From the IMG/VR virus record IMGVR_UViG_3300010157_002225, positions 1 to 20,020 of that record: a stretch of DNA of 20,020 nt; one strand, given 5' to 3'. The first letter of the stretch is position 1. Every line of letters starts with the position of its first letter. Positions 1-6,491 of this stretch are shown piece by piece. The notes beneath the pieces were generated by a model, which did no database searches, was not told the origin of the DNA, and saw only the letters and a list, made by a program, of their open reading frames with translations. The DNA comes from a virus. The translations under genes and the position numbers were made by a program.

Positions 1-15
1 AAATAGAAAGAAAAC

Positions 16-546
16 ATGGCAAAACACTTGATGATTGATATGGAGACAATGGCTGTCTCCCCAAACGCAACAGTACTCTCCTTAGGTGCAGTTCACTTTA
101 ATCCATATGGAAATGGATATGCGGATAAACTTTATTTCCGTATTAACATTGACGATCAAGATGCTCTAGGACGCGAAGTAGATCCAAACACGATTGAGTG
201 GTGGGGTAAGCAAGATCCTGCTATTATGGAAGAAGCATTTAGTCCAGACAATCGTATTAGCTTAGTAGATGCAATGGATCAGTTCCATAAGTTTGCATGG
301 GGGTGTGATGCCTTTTGGTCACACGGTGCTACATTTGACTTGGTAATTATTGAGAACATCTATCGCCAACTAAACAAGCCGCTGCCGTGGAACTTCTGGC
401 AACTGCGAGATACTCGTACTTTGTTTGATCTAGGTGTTGACCCAGACATGCCTAAAGGTAGCAAACACGATGCACTACAAGATGCTATACGACAAGCAGT
501 GGGTGTACAGAATGTCTACGCTAAACTAAAGATTAGACCTCGCTAA
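16..546 (+). CDS. DexA-like 3'-5' exonuclease (DEDDh, DnaQ fold)
   Basis: A 176-residue protein of the DnaQ-like exonuclease superfamily, closest in style to phage DexA / Rv2179c-like 3'-5' exonucleases. The acidic metal-binding set is visible: D8 and E10 in IDMET, D108 in WSHGATFD, and an H-x4-D pair H151/D156 in KHDALQDA, so this is the DEDDh subtype. Such enzymes remove nucleotides from the 3' end of DNA or RNA using two metal ions in the cytoplasm. It is shorter than T4 DexA but covers a complete catalytic domain. Upstream AGAAAG is a weak ribosome site. The gene ends convergent with the reverse-strand DUF454 gene, 1 nt apart. DNA versus RNA preference cannot be read from the sequence. 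The family call is firm. Confidence 0.88.
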   Translation: MAKHLMIDMETMAVSPNATVLSLGAVHFNPYGNGYADKLYFRINIDDQDALGREVDPNTIEWWGKQDPAIMEEAFSPDNRISLVDAMDQFHKFAWGCDAFWSHGATFDLVIIENIYRQLNKPLPWNFWQLRDTRTLFDLGVDPDMPKGSKHDALQDAIRQAVGVQNVYAKLKIRPR

Positions 547-547
547 T

Positions 548-970
548 CTACTTAAACCAACCAAGCCGCTCCCCAGCGGCTTTCCTACGATCTGCTTCTT
601 CTAATGTACTAGGAAATCGTAACGCCCATACTGCACAGAGTGCCATTCCGATGCCAACTCCTAATACTAATTTCCAATTGTATGTAGTGAACCAAAGTAT
701 GATTAAACTAACATCCATTGTAATGACCATGGCCCATTTGCCGTAGGCAGGAAATACACGTTTTTCGCCCCAATTCCGCAAAAAGGGACCAAATAATTTG
801 TGATTCATGATCCAATCATGCCACTTTTTGTTACTTTTTGCAAAGCAATATGCAGCACCTACTGTAGGCGTACTCCAGGGAATTCCCGGAGTAACTACTC
901 CAATGTAGGCAATTCCCAAACAAATCATGCCTGCTGTAAACCACAAGGACTTTTTAATTTTATTAATCAT
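548..970 (-). CDS. DUF454 (YbaN-like) small inner-membrane protein
   Basis: About 140 residues from the ATG at 970. The reading frame is open to 1054, but the MINKIKKSLWF start matches the usual family N-terminus. Hydrophobic segments lie near residues 7-25 and 75-115. Between them sits the DUF454 signature: GVVTPGIPWSTP, then AAYCFAKSNKKWHDW and FGPFLRNWGEKR. YbaN-type proteins are inner-membrane proteins of unknown function, common in Proteobacteria. It is the only clear non-endonuclease gene on the reverse strand here. A TGTAAATA box lies exactly five bases before the ATG, so it probably has its own late-type promoter and a leaderless message. Family call good, function unknown. Confidence 0.82.
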   Translation of the reverse strand: MINKIKKSLWFTAGMICLGIAYIGVVTPGIPWSTPTVGAAYCFAKSNKKWHDWIMNHKLFGPFLRNWGEKRVFPAYGKWAMVITMDVSLIILWFTTYNWKLVLGVGIGMALCAVWALRFPSTLEEADRRKAAGERLGWFK

Positions 971-975
971 ACTAC

Positions 976-983
976 TATTTACA
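976..983 (-). promoter_or_regulatory. Late-type promoter box for the DUF454 gene
   Basis: Read on the reverse strand the box is TGTAAATA, followed by five bases and the ATG at 970. In T4 late promoters TATAAATA occupies -13 to -6, which here puts +1 on the A of the start codon. There is no Shine-Dalgarno. The match is 7 of 8 to the T4 late consensus. Confidence 0.45.
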
Positions 984-998
984 TGGCAAAATATCCAA

Positions 999-1028
999 TT
1001 GACATGATACTGGTTTGACCAATATACT
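999..1028 (+). promoter_or_regulatory. Sigma70 promoter TTGACA-18-TATACT
   Basis: TTGACA at 999-1004 and TATACT at 1023-1028 with an 18-base spacer. The predicted +1 is about 1035, which is the A of the ATG of the next gene, so the transcript would be leaderless. Confidence 0.65.
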
Positions 1029-1034
1029 ATACAC

Positions 1035-1385
1035 ATGACTAAAAACGCATTCATCTTTTCTTGGGATCAATTGGGCATAGAATCCATTGTGCCCATTACT
1101 CAATACGAACATGTTGACAGAGATAATACAATGCGATTGCTCAAAGAAGAACCAACTGTTCGAAATCCGCTTGATAACATTGTTAAAAGTTTGTTATTGC
1201 GGGCTAGATACAATACGCATCGACATTATGAAATATATGCTATTGATTGTACAGAAGGAATGGATGAACAATTTTGGCGAGAACAGTGGGACAAATATCC
1301 TCAAGAGACTGCTGAACTGATTCGCGAACGCGGTCATAAGTTATTCAGTGATAGAGCACAAAAAGATTCTATCAAGATAACTTAA
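1035..1385 (+). CDS. Conserved-looking hypothetical phage protein
   Basis: 116 residues beginning MTKNAFIFSWDQLGIE. I do not recognise a family with a known function. It is soluble, has no signal peptide and no membrane segment. The N-terminal half looks like a beta-rich start (AFIFSWD, SIVPIT), followed by a charged, helical C-terminal half with W/Y-rich stretches (DEQFWREQWDKYPQE). It has its own sigma70 promoter with a predicted leaderless start. The 3' side is followed by a long structured non-coding stretch that would lie on the same transcript unless a terminator intervenes. Confidence 0.75.
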   Translation: MTKNAFIFSWDQLGIESIVPITQYEHVDRDNTMRLLKEEPTVRNPLDNIVKSLLLRARYNTHRHYEIYAIDCTEGMDEQFWREQWDKYPQETAELIRERGHKLFSDRAQKDSIKIT

Positions 1386-1410
1386 ACACACACACAGATA
1401 ACAACTATAA

Positions 1411-1835
1411 AGCTCGCACCTGCTAACTTCTGGTGCCCGGAAACCTGGATCTAGGATCACAGGGAGGGTAAATCTCTTTGGTTGAAAAGAGTACTTAGTC
1501 ACTACCCGAAAGGATGATGATCGGATACGCCTACGTAAAACTGATTTGACTATTTGAATAAACTAAAAAGGCTAATGAGGGGATTGTATTCCCCACGCAA
1601 CTAACTACGATAGTATGTTTTTGGTTGTCGCCGTCGTTATAAAGACGCAACTCGAGGTACCGGACGACCGCCTCTGTAATGTTGTAATACTATGTGAACC
1701 GTGCTACTCAGATAATGTTCTTTTCTTTGCCCGCTCTGGGCAAAGTGTGACCGATTAATCTAGATAATCATTAACTCCTGTTTCAAATTTGTGATGAGCG
1801 ATTAGCGATATCACAAGTGAGATGTAGTCTCACTT
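1411..1835 (+). ncRNA. Candidate structured non-coding RNA (about 425 nt)
   Basis: No credible gene occupies 1386-1847, yet the stretch is full of exact stems. Seen: GCACC/GGTGC (1416-1420/1432-1436); CTCTTT/AAAGAG (1474-1479/1486-1491); GGGGA/TCCCC (1579-1583/1590-1594). A long-range ATAGTAT/ATACTAT pair (1610-1616/1687-1693) encloses a GTTG..CGTC/GACGCAAC hairpin (1624-1650) and a GAGG..CCGG/CCG.CCTC hairpin. Further on are TTTGCCC/GGGCAAA (1726-1732/1738-1744), TTGTGAT/ATCACAA (1789-1795/1810-1816) and AAGTGAGA/TCTCACTT (1815-1822/1828-1835). The last two share bases and could alternate. No promoter of its own was found, so it could be the processed 3' part of the transcript from 1035. The strand is inferred from its neighbours. 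No known RNA class is recognised. Confidence 0.5.
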
Positions 1836-1847
1836 CAACACTATGGA

Positions 1848-1876
1848 TTGACATAACTGATAAATCCGTGTATAAT
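1848..1876 (+). promoter_or_regulatory. Sigma70 promoter TTGACA-17-TATAAT
   Basis: A perfect consensus pair: TTGACA 1848-1853 and TATAAT 1871-1876 with a 17-base spacer. Predicted +1 is near 1883, giving a leader of about 15 nt that contains AAAGGG before the ATG at 1898. Confidence 0.85.
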
Positions 1877-1897
1877 AAGTACTTAGAAAGGGATATT

Positions 1898-2710
1898 ATG
1901 AAGATTAGTTTAGTTAGTGACCTCCACCTCGAGTTTGGATATCAAGAAATGGAAGGCGGAGATGTATTGCTTCTTGCAGGTGATATTGCCGAAGCACGGA
2001 CTATCATCAAACAACTGCACAGCACTAAGGTACTTCCTTACACTGTAGGTCGACTGAATGCTTACGACTTCTTCTATCACGAGTGTGCCAAATATAAACA
2101 AGTGTTCTATGTTCAAGGAAATCATGAACATTATCACGGAAGATTTGATAAGACCTACGATGAACTGAAACGAGCAATGCCTGCCAATGTCACTGTATTG
2201 GAAAACGAGATTGTAGAGTACGAAGGTGTTATGTTCTTGGGTGCTACACTTTGGACAGACATGAATAAGGGTGATCCTATTACCCTTCACTCTGTTAAGA
2301 GTTTTATGAATGACTACAGAGTTATTCAAAACTTCTATGCTGAGAAAAACTTGTACTACAAATTAACACCTGACGCTACTGTGGCAGCACATCGTTATAC
2401 CAAGCAGTACTTCAAGTTGATGTTGAGCGAGCACAGGGACAAACCTTTTGTGGTCATTACACACATGGCTCCTAGCTTTGCCAGTGTTAACGAAAAGTAC
2501 ATTAAGGACACTGTCATCAACGGTGGCTATGCTAGTGAACTAAGTGAATTCATCCTTGACAACGAAAACATCAAGGTGTGGGTACATGGTCATATGCATG
2601 ATCCAGTTGATTATATGATTGGTGAGACTCGTGTGTTAGCTAACCCTCGTGGCTATGTTGGTCACGAAGATACAAGTGGATTTGATCCTGATTTAACTTT
2701 TGAGGTATAA
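1898..2710 (+). CDS. Calcineurin-like metallophosphoesterase
   Basis: 270 residues from the ATG at 1898, chosen because it follows AAAGGG and gives the canonical start MKISLVSDLHLE. The frame is open further upstream, but that extension would cross the promoter. All binuclear-metal motifs are present: D8-x-H10, G28-D29, G74-N75-H76-E77, H189 in THMAPS, and G231-H232-x-H234. The family hydrolyses phosphomono- or diesters; the substrate cannot be told (nucleic acid ends, cyclic nucleotides or other). It is directly followed by a small gene 1 nt after its stop, so the two form an operon from the consensus promoter at 1848. Its nearness to an RNA ligase makes a role in nucleic-acid end processing possible, but that is only inference. 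Confidence 0.88.
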   Translation: MKISLVSDLHLEFGYQEMEGGDVLLLAGDIAEARTIIKQLHSTKVLPYTVGRLNAYDFFYHECAKYKQVFYVQGNHEHYHGRFDKTYDELKRAMPANVTVLENEIVEYEGVMFLGATLWTDMNKGDPITLHSVKSFMNDYRVIQNFYAEKNLYYKLTPDATVAAHRYTKQYFKLMLSEHRDKPFVVITHMAPSFASVNEKYIKDTVINGGYASELSEFILDNENIKVWVHGHMHDPVDYMIGETRVLANPRGYVGHEDTSGFDPDLTFEV

Positions 2711-2711
2711 A

Positions 2712-3107
2712 ATGAATATAACTGTGTATAGTCGAAATCGTTTGTACGAAACATTCTCCAAGTGGGATGTTCCTAGAGACTTTGCTGATCCTATGGCTAA
2801 CTATTTGATCTACGGATATCAGCCTGGTAGTTTTTTTACTTATGTATTGGCCAATAATTTTGCAAAAGCAATACTAAGCAGTCATCCAGGTAATACTATG
2901 GAGGCGTTAAAACATCTAGTAGGTTGGATGCGTGATACTTTGCCAGAAATAACATGGGGAAATTATGATAAGGTTGACGGATGGTGTGATATGCCATGGG
3001 CAATGCGTCGACCTATTTTGGAGAAGCACAGATTAATATACACTGAGAAAGAAGAAATCATGCTGATTCTAAAAGAAGAGTCCACTGTAGAACCTATACT
3101 GTATTAA
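2712..3107 (+). CDS. Hypothetical phage protein
   Basis: 131 residues from the ATG at 2712 (MNITVYSRNRL). AGGT overlapping the previous stop codon supplies a ribosome site, so this start is preferred to the in-frame ATG at 2700. The body has the pattern PRDFADPMANYLIYGYQPGS followed by LANNFAKAI and WMRDTLPEITWGNYDKVDGW. I recall this kind of pattern from hypothetical proteins of many large phages, but know no function for it. No signal peptide, no membrane segments. It is translated with the metallophosphoesterase and ends 3 nt before the next promoter. Confidence 0.75.
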   Translation: MNITVYSRNRLYETFSKWDVPRDFADPMANYLIYGYQPGSFFTYVLANNFAKAILSSHPGNTMEALKHLVGWMRDTLPEITWGNYDKVDGWCDMPWAMRRPILEKHRLIYTEKEEIMLILKEESTVEPILY

Positions 3108-3110
3108 GCG

Positions 3111-3139
3111 TTGACATCTTGGTAAAACCGTGCTATAAT
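3111..3139 (+). promoter_or_regulatory. Sigma70 promoter TTGACA-17-TATAAT
   Basis: TTGACA 3111-3116 and TATAAT 3134-3139, spacer 17, both perfect. Predicted +1 near 3146; the leader of about 31 nt holds AAGGA before the ATG at 3177. It probably drives the RNA ligase and the chain of overlapping small genes to about 6430. Confidence 0.87.
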
Positions 3140-3176
3140 ATACGCATACAGAAACTCAGATTGATAAGGAAATTTT

Positions 3177-4235
3177 ATGACTCGTAAGATGGCAACTATT
3201 AGAAAGATTGATTCAATTCGGGATATTCCCGGAGCAGACTCTATTGAGTGCTGCACCCTAGGTGGGTGGAATGTTGTTACTCGTAAGGGTGAATATACTG
3301 CTGGCGATCTGGCAGTGTACTGCGAAATTGATTCGTTCATCCCCACTGCCGTTGCCCCGTTCTTGACCAAGCCTGGGCACTATGCCAAGACTTTTGAAGG
3401 TGTTGAAGGCGAACGTCTCCGTACTGTGAAGTTGCGTGGTCAATTGTCGCAAGGTCTGTTGCTGCCGGTTTATCAAACATCAGTTGGCAACTTCATCCAT
3501 GGAATTGACGCCGACGGGCGCCCGCACAAATGGGCAGTTACTATGGAGCAAGATGTATCTGATTATCTTGGTATCACCAAGTACGAAGCACCTATCCCCG
3601 CAGAACTTGCAGGTGAAGTCAAGGGCATGTTCCCTTCACAGATTCCAAAGACTGACCAAGAACGTATTCAAAACTTGTCAGCAGAGTTGGAAGTGTGGAA
3701 GACTGAGAATCTAACCTTTGAAATTACTGAAAAGTTAGATGGTTCGTCAATGACTGTTTATCGTATTGATGACTATGTTGGTGTTTGCTCACGCAATCTT
3801 GACCTTAAGCGCAACGAAGATAATTCACTGTGGCGTGCTGCACTCAAGCACGACCTAGAAGAAAAGTTGAAGATTGCTGGTGGTAATCTTGCAGTACAAG
3901 GTGAACTGATTGGCAACGGCATTCAAGGTAACAAGTACAAGATGCGTGACCAAGACTTTTATGTTTACGACATTTACGACATTGATGCAGGTCGTTACTT
4001 TACTCCTGCAGAACGTCTAGCGTTTGTAACTGAGTACAAGTTGAATCACTGCCCTGTGCTACATAGCAATACTGAACTGATTGAATCAGTTGAATCATTG
4101 CTGAAACTTGCAGAAGGTAAGAGTGTAATGGGTACAGTTGGTTGTGAGCGTGAAGGCCTTGTTTACAAGTGCAACGAACGGCAAGTGTCCTTCAAGGCAA
4201 TTTCTAACAAGTTCCTCTTGAAGGGTGGCGAATGA
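3177..4235 (+). CDS. RNA ligase, DRB0094/Rnl5-like
   Basis: 352 residues. The layout fits the DRB0094 family typified by the Deinococcus RNA ligase: an N-terminal OB-like domain (about residues 1-150, including KGEYTAGDLAVYCEIDSFIP) followed by the nucleotidyltransferase domain. Catalytic motifs: motif I KLDGS with the AMP-accepting lysine K186; motif III FYVYDIYD at 261-268; motif IV EGLVYK at 326-331; motif V around FKAIS with K340. The enzyme would seal 3'-OH/5'-phosphate RNA ends using ATP, for example in repair of cleaved tRNAs. A good AAGGA site precedes the ATG. The stop overlaps the next start as ATGA. The tRNA cluster in this window offers plausible substrates. Family call strong, substrate inferred. 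Confidence 0.9.
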   Translation: MTRKMATIRKIDSIRDIPGADSIECCTLGGWNVVTRKGEYTAGDLAVYCEIDSFIPTAVAPFLTKPGHYAKTFEGVEGERLRTVKLRGQLSQGLLLPVYQTSVGNFIHGIDADGRPHKWAVTMEQDVSDYLGITKYEAPIPAELAGEVKGMFPSQIPKTDQERIQNLSAELEVWKTENLTFEITEKLDGSSMTVYRIDDYVGVCSRNLDLKRNEDNSLWRAALKHDLEEKLKIAGGNLAVQGELIGNGIQGNKYKMRDQDFYVYDIYDIDAGRYFTPAERLAFVTEYKLNHCPVLHSNTELIESVESLLKLAEGKSVMGTVGCEREGLVYKCNERQVSFKAISNKFLLKGGE

Positions 4236-4576
4236 AAGTAATTTGGGATCTCGAAACTATGTCAATAACGGGCGGCTTTAAGCATGGTGAACTAATGTTG
4301 ATTACTGCGGGTCGTCAGACTGGCAAGAGTATGTATTACTCTTATGCTGCGCAAAAGAATAGATCTATGCTAAAATCTGCTCAATTTTCAATAACAGCTA
4401 AAGCGGAAGTAGATGGTGATACTTGGTATACTGTAATTTGTAGTCGAGAAGTTAGTGAGTGGTTGCGAAGTCAATCTAGAGAGTGGCATTATGAAGCACT
4501 GGCACACGGCTTTAACTTTCCGCAGTTTGACATACACGAAAAACTGTATACTATGTTGGCTTTAAAGTGGAGTTGA
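4232..4576 (+). CDS. Small protein with orphan Walker A motif and C-terminal LKWS
   Basis: 114 residues. The N-terminus reads WDLETM then GGFKHGELMLITAGRQTGKS, a clean Walker A (A-x4-GKS), but there is no room for the rest of a P-loop ATPase: no Walker B or sensor follows. The C-terminal half (from about WYTVICSREVSEWLRSQ) ends EKLYTMLALKWS, matching the tail motif of the five other array members that follow. It therefore looks like a short P-loop peptide joined to the array domain. The start overlaps the ligase stop (ATGA). The last codons TGG AGT create GGAG, a ribosome site for the gene at 4580. Function unknown. Confidence 0.72.
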   Translation: MKVIWDLETMSITGGFKHGELMLITAGRQTGKSMYYSYAAQKNRSMLKSAQFSITAKAEVDGDTWYTVICSREVSEWLRSQSREWHYEALAHGFNFPQFDIHEKLYTMLALKWS

Positions 4577-4579
4577 ATT

Positions 4580-4741
4580 ATGAAACCAGAAAAGTTTGCT
4601 GAGTTGTTAGACGAGGTTGAAGAATTTATTGGCGAACACACCCTCAAAAATCCGCACTATTTGTTTGATGAAGAAATTATAAAATATTTTTCACATTACA
4701 AAAAGAAGCACATTAAGAAAGCACTAGAGGAATTACGATGA
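4580..4741 (+). CDS. 53-residue hypothetical protein
   Basis: An unbroken small gene starting MKPEKFAELLDEVEEFIG and ending KKALEELR. It is strongly charged and probably all-helical, with a Lys-rich C-terminal helix. Support comes from GGAG six bases before the ATG, lying inside the last codons of the preceding gene, and from the ATGA overlap of its stop with the next start at 4738. No known family is recognised. It lacks the LRWS tail of its neighbours. Confidence 0.65.
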   Translation: MKPEKFAELLDEVEEFIGEHTLKNPHYLFDEEIIKYFSHYKKKHIKKALEELR

Positions 4742-4995
4742 CCAGTACTGTACGCATAGCATGGAGTCGAGAGTTTGACAATGAGCAAAAATGGAATGAA
4801 GTCTGCGCCTGGGCCATAGAATACTTTGGCCTCCCTGGTGATAGGTTTCAATGCCGTGCCAATGTTAATTATATGGACTTTGTCTTTAAGAGTAATAAGG
4901 ATGCATTGATGATGGCTCTAATGTGGAACGCTCCTATTGTTACTGACGACGAACTCACTGTAGAATTTGTTGGGAGTATGTTCAATGCAGCATAA
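4738..4995 (+). CDS. LRWS-array small protein (member 2)
   Basis: 85 residues, MTSTVRIAWSREFDNEQ onward. The core pattern of the array is present: W--VCAWAIEYFG, then YMDFVFKSNKDALMMALMW. Unlike the others it continues for about 20 residues past the tail motif (NAPIVTDDELTVEFVGS). The start overlaps the preceding stop as ATGA. Function unknown; paralogy with the genes that follow is by pattern only and is inferred from the shared F/W-x-F---KDA--M--LRW ending. Confidence 0.7.
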   Translation: MTSTVRIAWSREFDNEQKWNEVCAWAIEYFGLPGDRFQCRANVNYMDFVFKSNKDALMMALMWNAPIVTDDELTVEFVGSMFNAA

Positions 4996-5278
4996 AAGGG
5001 CAATGGCCAAGGCAAGATGGGTAGATGAATTGGACAATAAACTAAGTTTGGAATTAAGTACAGGCAACGTTGCAGGTGAAAAATATTTCACTGTGCAACC
5101 AAGTTGGGCTCACCAGTCAACTGACTGGTCTGATATGGAAATTTGGTGTCTGACACAATTTGGTCCAACTCCGAATGATGGCGTGTGGACACCCAGTGCC
5201 CGATGGTATATGAATAATAGAAAGTTCTGGTTCCGTGATGAGAAAGATTATATCTGGTTTGTGTTGAGGTGGTCATGA
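4985..5278 (+). CDS. LRWS-array small protein (member 3)
   Basis: About 97 residues from the ATG at 4985; in-frame ATGs at 4967 and 5003 are alternatives. I chose 4985 because GGAG lies about 10 bases upstream and it gives a short overlap with the previous gene. The ATG at 5003 has AAAAGGG only two bases upstream. The body has WSDMEIWCLTQFG and the C-terminal WFRDEKDYIWFVLRWS. The final codons TTG AGG TGG TCA TGA hold both a GAGG ribosome site and the ATGA start of the next gene. Unknown function; same family as its neighbours by tail and tryptophan spacing. Confidence 0.68.
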   Translation: MQHKRAMAKARWVDELDNKLSLELSTGNVAGEKYFTVQPSWAHQSTDWSDMEIWCLTQFGPTPNDGVWTPSARWYMNNRKFWFRDEKDYIWFVLRWS

Positions 5279-5571
5279 ACGTTACCGACAAGATAATAGA
5301 TAACTTGGCCAAACAAATGGCAGATCAAATTGATCAAGAAGTTATAGAAAACATTACCATGGAAATTTTAATCAAGGATGGTTGGACGCAAACTAATATC
5401 AATCCTGCATTTCCAGAATATGGAATGATGAGTAAGCCATTTGAAGATTGGTATAGTAAAACATCAGAATGGATAAACACATACGCTCAGGGTGAATACA
5501 AGTTGATAAAAGGTCAATGGTTGTTCAACGACCCAAGAGATGCTACAATGTTCATTTTGCGTTGGTCATGA
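5275..5571 (+). CDS. LRWS-array small protein (member 4)
   Basis: 98 residues from the ATG at 5275, which forms ATGA with the stop of the previous gene and has GAGG just upstream; the ATG at 5269 is less likely. The N-terminal third is helical and acidic (NLAKQMADQIDQEVIENI). It is followed by FEDWYSKTSEWINTYAQG and the tail WLFNDPRDATMFILRWS. The C-terminal two-thirds aligns by eye with the other array members, so the N-terminal helix is an added part. Function unknown. Confidence 0.7.
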   Translation: MNVTDKIIDNLAKQMADQIDQEVIENITMEILIKDGWTQTNINPAFPEYGMMSKPFEDWYSKTSEWINTYAQGEYKLIKGQWLFNDPRDATMFILRWS

Positions 5572-5780
5572 AAGTTACTATACCTTATGATCCGGACCGG
5601 AAACCTTTAGAATGGGCTAAGAAACATTGCTCAAGTTATATCACTAATGAGCGTCATCCATATCGTAATGATGTTGAGTCAAATGGAATAATTAAACGTA
5701 TTGTTATGATCAATTACTTTTTCAGTGACGAGAAAGATGCGTTAATGTTCTTGCTAAGGTGGTCGGATGAGCAAGTTTGA
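5568..5780 (+). CDS. LRWS-array small protein (member 5)
   Basis: 70 residues from the ATG at 5568, again in an ATGA overlap with the previous stop. The frame extends upstream to 5517, but that would overlap the previous gene by more than 50 bases. Sequence pattern: PLEWAKKHCSSYI, then MINYFFSDEKDALMFLLRWS, then a four-residue extension DEQV. The AAGGTGG encoding LRW serves as ribosome site for the gene at 5767. It is the shortest member and so best outlines the minimal shared domain. Function unknown. Confidence 0.7.
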   Translation: MKVTIPYDPDRKPLEWAKKHCSSYITNERHPYRNDVESNGIIKRIVMINYFFSDEKDALMFLLRWSDEQV

Positions 5781-6144
5781 AATCAACGGGTTATTCTACT
5801 ATAGCCATGGCCAGTTTTTGCCTTGCGGTCTTAACCTTAAAGATAAAATTTGGTGGAGATTCATGCCCGGCGTTATAATCAATGTAGCATGGCCCAAAGG
5901 CAAAGTCCGAGTTGGCCCCAGTCATAGGGATGGATGGAGCGGATATGGCCCGGAATTTGAATATGTTGAAAGTGCAGATCCCAACGACTTTTATCGTCCT
6001 TGGTTAGAAGAACATGTGGGCAAACAAGGGTGGGATTGGAACTGGGGTATGGCTAATACAGATGCAACAGAAAATCGTCTAACTATTAAAATTAGAAAAA
6101 AGCATGCCAGGTATGCTACAATGGCAGTATTGATGTGGAGTTAA
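5767..6144 (+). CDS. LRWS-array small protein (member 6)
   Basis: 125 residues, overlapping the previous gene by 14 bases and preceded by AAGGTGG. It is Trp/Gly/Pro rich in the middle (KIWWRFMPGVIIN, HRDGWSGYGPEFEYVES, WDWNWGMANTD). It ends KKHARYATMAVLMWS, the weakest match to the shared tail. TGG AGT at the end gives GGAG before the ATG at 6146. No catalytic motif is seen. Confidence 0.7.
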   Translation: MSKFEINGLFYYSHGQFLPCGLNLKDKIWWRFMPGVIINVAWPKGKVRVGPSHRDGWSGYGPEFEYVESADPNDFYRPWLEEHVGKQGWDWNWGMANTDATENRLTIKIRKKHARYATMAVLMWS

Positions 6145-6145
6145 T

Positions 6146-6430
6146 ATGAGTCCACACAACAATGAGAATTACAATGCTTGGGCAGCTAGAGTAGAGATGT
6201 TTGAAAAAGCCCGAGCATTAAAACACATTGCCAAGGGTATTAACTTAGATATAGTGTTAGATGAAATGAGTTATCGTATTATAGCTAAGTTATTATATCC
6301 AATATTTAATTCTATTAAAAACTCTACAAGATATGTTAATGTAGAACAGTTTGAAAAAGATAAGATAGCATATTACGAAAAAATGAAATATAAAGGAAAA
6401 GCAGCCGATCACGTTGACCCCAACAGTTGA
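6146..6430 (+). CDS. Small protein resembling the glutamyl-tRNA reductase dimerisation segment
   Basis: 94 residues. The middle part, ILDEMSYRIIAKLLYPIFNSIKN with the charged helix before it, resembles the C-terminal dimerisation helix of glutamyl-tRNA reductases (pattern E-S--I--KLLHP---AI). I recall short phage proteins of this kind sometimes carrying that annotation, but the catalytic and NADP domains are wholly absent, so it cannot be a reductase. GGAG lies in the codons of the previous gene. The C-terminal tail is Lys/Tyr rich. It is the last gene of the chain. The resemblance is by pattern only. Confidence 0.6.
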   Translation: MSPHNNENYNAWAARVEMFEKARALKHIAKGINLDIVLDEMSYRIIAKLLYPIFNSIKNSTRYVNVEQFEKDKIAYYEKMKYKGKAADHVDPNS

Positions 6431-6439
6431 TTTATATAT

Positions 6440-6447
6440 AATAAATA
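6440..6447 (+). promoter_or_regulatory. Late-type promoter box AATAAATA for hsp20
   Basis: AATAAATA in an AT-rich stretch differs from TATAAATA by one base. Its predicted +1 (6453) falls at the foot of an 8-bp hairpin. The leader to the ATG at 6524 is about 70 nt and carries a strong AAAGGAG. Confidence 0.45.
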
Positions 6448-6451
6448 AATG

Positions 6452-6491
6452 TGCAATAGACCTAATGGCTATTGCATAGGGCATAGTGCCC
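6452..6491 (+). promoter_or_regulatory. Two 5'-leader hairpins before hsp20
   Basis: TGCAATAG/CTATTGCA (6452-6459/6469-6476, 9-nt loop) is followed by GGGCA/TGCCC (6479-6483/6487-6491, 3-nt loop). The first would sit at the very 5' end of a transcript from the box at 6440, as mRNA-stabilising hairpins do. Neither covers the Shine-Dalgarno. Confidence 0.5.

Noticed and set aside
1817-1897. Upstream extension of the metallophosphoesterase
   Set aside because: It would place codons over the perfect sigma70 promoter at 1848-1876, and the family start MKISLVSDLH is at 1898.
6146-6430. Glutamyl-tRNA reductase
   Set aside because: Only a short helix resembles its dimerisation segment; the 94-residue protein has no catalytic or NADP-binding part.
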